From an uncultured Eggerthellaceae bacterium (GTDB taxonomy: Bacteria; Actinomycetota; Coriobacteriia; Coriobacteriales; Eggerthellaceae), in assembly GCA_934623455.1 (NCBI GenBank), contig CAKTVK010000123.1, positions 1-5,695 on the forward strand: DNA of 5,695 nt. Reading direction: 5' to 3'. Positions 4,898 to 5,695 of this stretch are shown one piece after another (within the stretch, counting starts at the first letter, position 1; every line of letters begins with the position of its first letter). The position numbers and the translations under genes are program-made. The notes beneath the pieces were generated by a model. That model searched no databases and had not been told where the DNA came from. It saw nothing but the letters and a program-made list of their open reading frames with translations.

Positions 4898-5661
4898 TGA
4901 ATAAACTGATTAATGCTGGCGCTGCCGTTTGCGCCGTGGTGTGCCTTGTTGTCACGTTTTTGGCGGCAGGGTTTGCTGCGTGCGCCGCAACGCCATTACC
5001 AACGCGCGTTTTGTCGCAAGCATATGCAACCGACAGCATTTCGCCGTACACGCACGATGAACTCGTAGTGGCCGCTGTTGCCATTTACGATTACTCGTTT
5101 GCAAGCCACGACGCAGACGCTCTGAACGCAACCATGGACGAACTCGTTATCGCAGCTCAAGCCGATGGTCGTGCGCCCGGCAACGCACAGGGAGAAGAAT
5201 ATCGCCTGGACAGTGCTGCAATTTCCCACTTAGACGATTGTTACGCGCTCGAAAGTGCTGTAAAAGTGCCCCTTATCGCCATTGCCGTGCTTGCCCTTGC
5301 AGCCGCAGCTCACGTGGGCGTGCGCACCGGCCGCAAAAACCTGGGACGCGTGCTGGCGTGCGCGGGCGGACTCGCTATTGCAGCGTTTCTAGCGTTCGGC
5401 ACTGCGGCGCTTATCGACTTCGACGCGTTCTTTTCGCTCTTCCACGGCCTGTTCTTCACCCAAGGAACGTGGACGTTTTGGTACCGAAGCCTTCTTATTT
5501 GCAGCCTTCCTGAAGGTTTTTGGATGGGAATGGGCATTCTGTGGTTCGCAACAAGCCTTCTTCTCTCTATACTGTCATGTTGCGTTGGCGTGCATCTCAT
5601 AAGGAAGCGCGGCGCGCGACCCCAAACAACGGATATTCAAAGCACACGCTTTAATAGATAA
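4897..5661 (+). CDS. TIGR01906/DUF1461 integral membrane protein, Lit-like (lipoprotein intramolecular transacylase family), 254 aa
   Basis: This is a polytopic membrane protein with four likely helices: about 8-32, 122-142, 152-173 and 208-236. A long, probably extracytoplasmic, segment lies between the first two. The family pattern is visible in ISHLDDCYALES (109-120) and FHGLFFTQGTWTF (182-194), followed by LPEGFW. The best-studied family member, Lit of Firmicutes, moves an acyl chain within diacyl lipoproteins to make the lyso form, using two conserved histidines. His111 and His183 here fall in the two conserved motifs, and their 72-residue spacing agrees with what I recall for Lit. Whether this protein has that activity is not shown. 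The C-terminal tail is basic (IRKRGAR). The ATG at 4897 is the likeliest start; its only SD-like sequence lies inside the palindromic element. TTG at 4888 is a closer-spaced alternative. The next gene starts 9 nt downstream. Confidence 0.72.
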   Translation: MNKLINAGAAVCAVVCLVVTFLAAGFAACAATPLPTRVLSQAYATDSISPYTHDELVVAAVAIYDYSFASHDADALNATMDELVIAAQADGRAPGNAQGEEYRLDSAAISHLDDCYALESAVKVPLIAIAVLALAAAAHVGVRTGRKNLGRVLACAGGLAIAAFLAFGTAALIDFDAFFSLFHGLFFTQGTWTFWYRSLLICSLPEGFWMGMGILWFATSLLLSILSCCVGVHLIRKRGARPQTTDIQSTRFNR

Positions 5662-5670
5662 GGATCACAC

Positions 5671-5695
5671 ATGGAAAACACTGCAAACGAAGTGC
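5671..5695 (+). CDS. Start of an unidentified gene, cut by the right edge
   Basis: An ATG is preceded by AAGGA (5660-5664) with 6-nt spacing. The SD overlaps the stop codon of the membrane-protein gene. Only MENTANEV is visible, too little to identify. The tight 9-nt gap indicates it belongs to the same operon as the DUF1461 gene and probably the ATP-grasp gene. Confidence 0.6.

Noticed and set aside
1..5695. CRISPR array, tRNA or rRNA gene, transposase or phage genes
   Set aside because: No spaced identical repeats beyond those listed, no cloverleaf or CCA-end pattern noticed, and no transposase- or integrase-like protein in any frame.

Overview
The window looks like chromosomal DNA from a high-GC Gram-positive, most likely a Coriobacteriia/Eggerthellaceae-type actinobacterium. 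The reasons are a moderately GC-rich composition, adjacent co-directional metK and priA, a SAM-I-superfamily riboswitch before metK, and clear Shine-Dalgarno sites. The taxon is an inference from gene content and style; no taxonomic marker gene is present.

Layout: (1) Positions 1-2073, minus strand: a SAM-responsive leader, then metK (S-adenosylmethionine synthetase), then after 12 nt priA (replication-restart helicase), which starts at TTG and runs off the left edge. (2) Positions 2075-2458: a roughly 380-bp gene-free region with several hairpins and dyads, a 19-bp-period direct repeat and the first copy of a 35-bp palindromic element. (3) Positions 2459-4864: two divergently transcribed genes, a LicC-like nucleotidyltransferase (minus) and a glutathionylspermidine-synthase-like ATP-grasp ligase with an odd Cys-rich tail (plus), separated by a 156-bp promoter region. 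(4) Positions 4863-4897: a second, perfectly identical but inverted copy of the 35-bp element, joining the ligase stop codon to the start codon of a four-helix membrane protein of the TIGR01906/DUF1461 (Lit-like) family. After 9 nt the first 8 codons of another plus-strand gene follow.

How it fits together: metK makes SAM, and its leader appears to shut off translation when SAM is plentiful, because the aptamer-closing helix P1 pairs with the Shine-Dalgarno. The divergent pair plus the Lit-like gene may serve cell-envelope chemistry (nucleotide-activated head group, amide ligation, lipoprotein acyl remodelling), but substrates cannot be read from sequence. The most unusual signal is the 35-bp element. 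It brackets the nucleotidyltransferase/ligase pair as an inverted repeat, and each copy reads in the same sense relative to the gene it follows. In the second copy it would form an RNA hairpin with a purine-rich SD-like sequence in the loop, one gene's stop at one foot and the next gene's AUG at the other.
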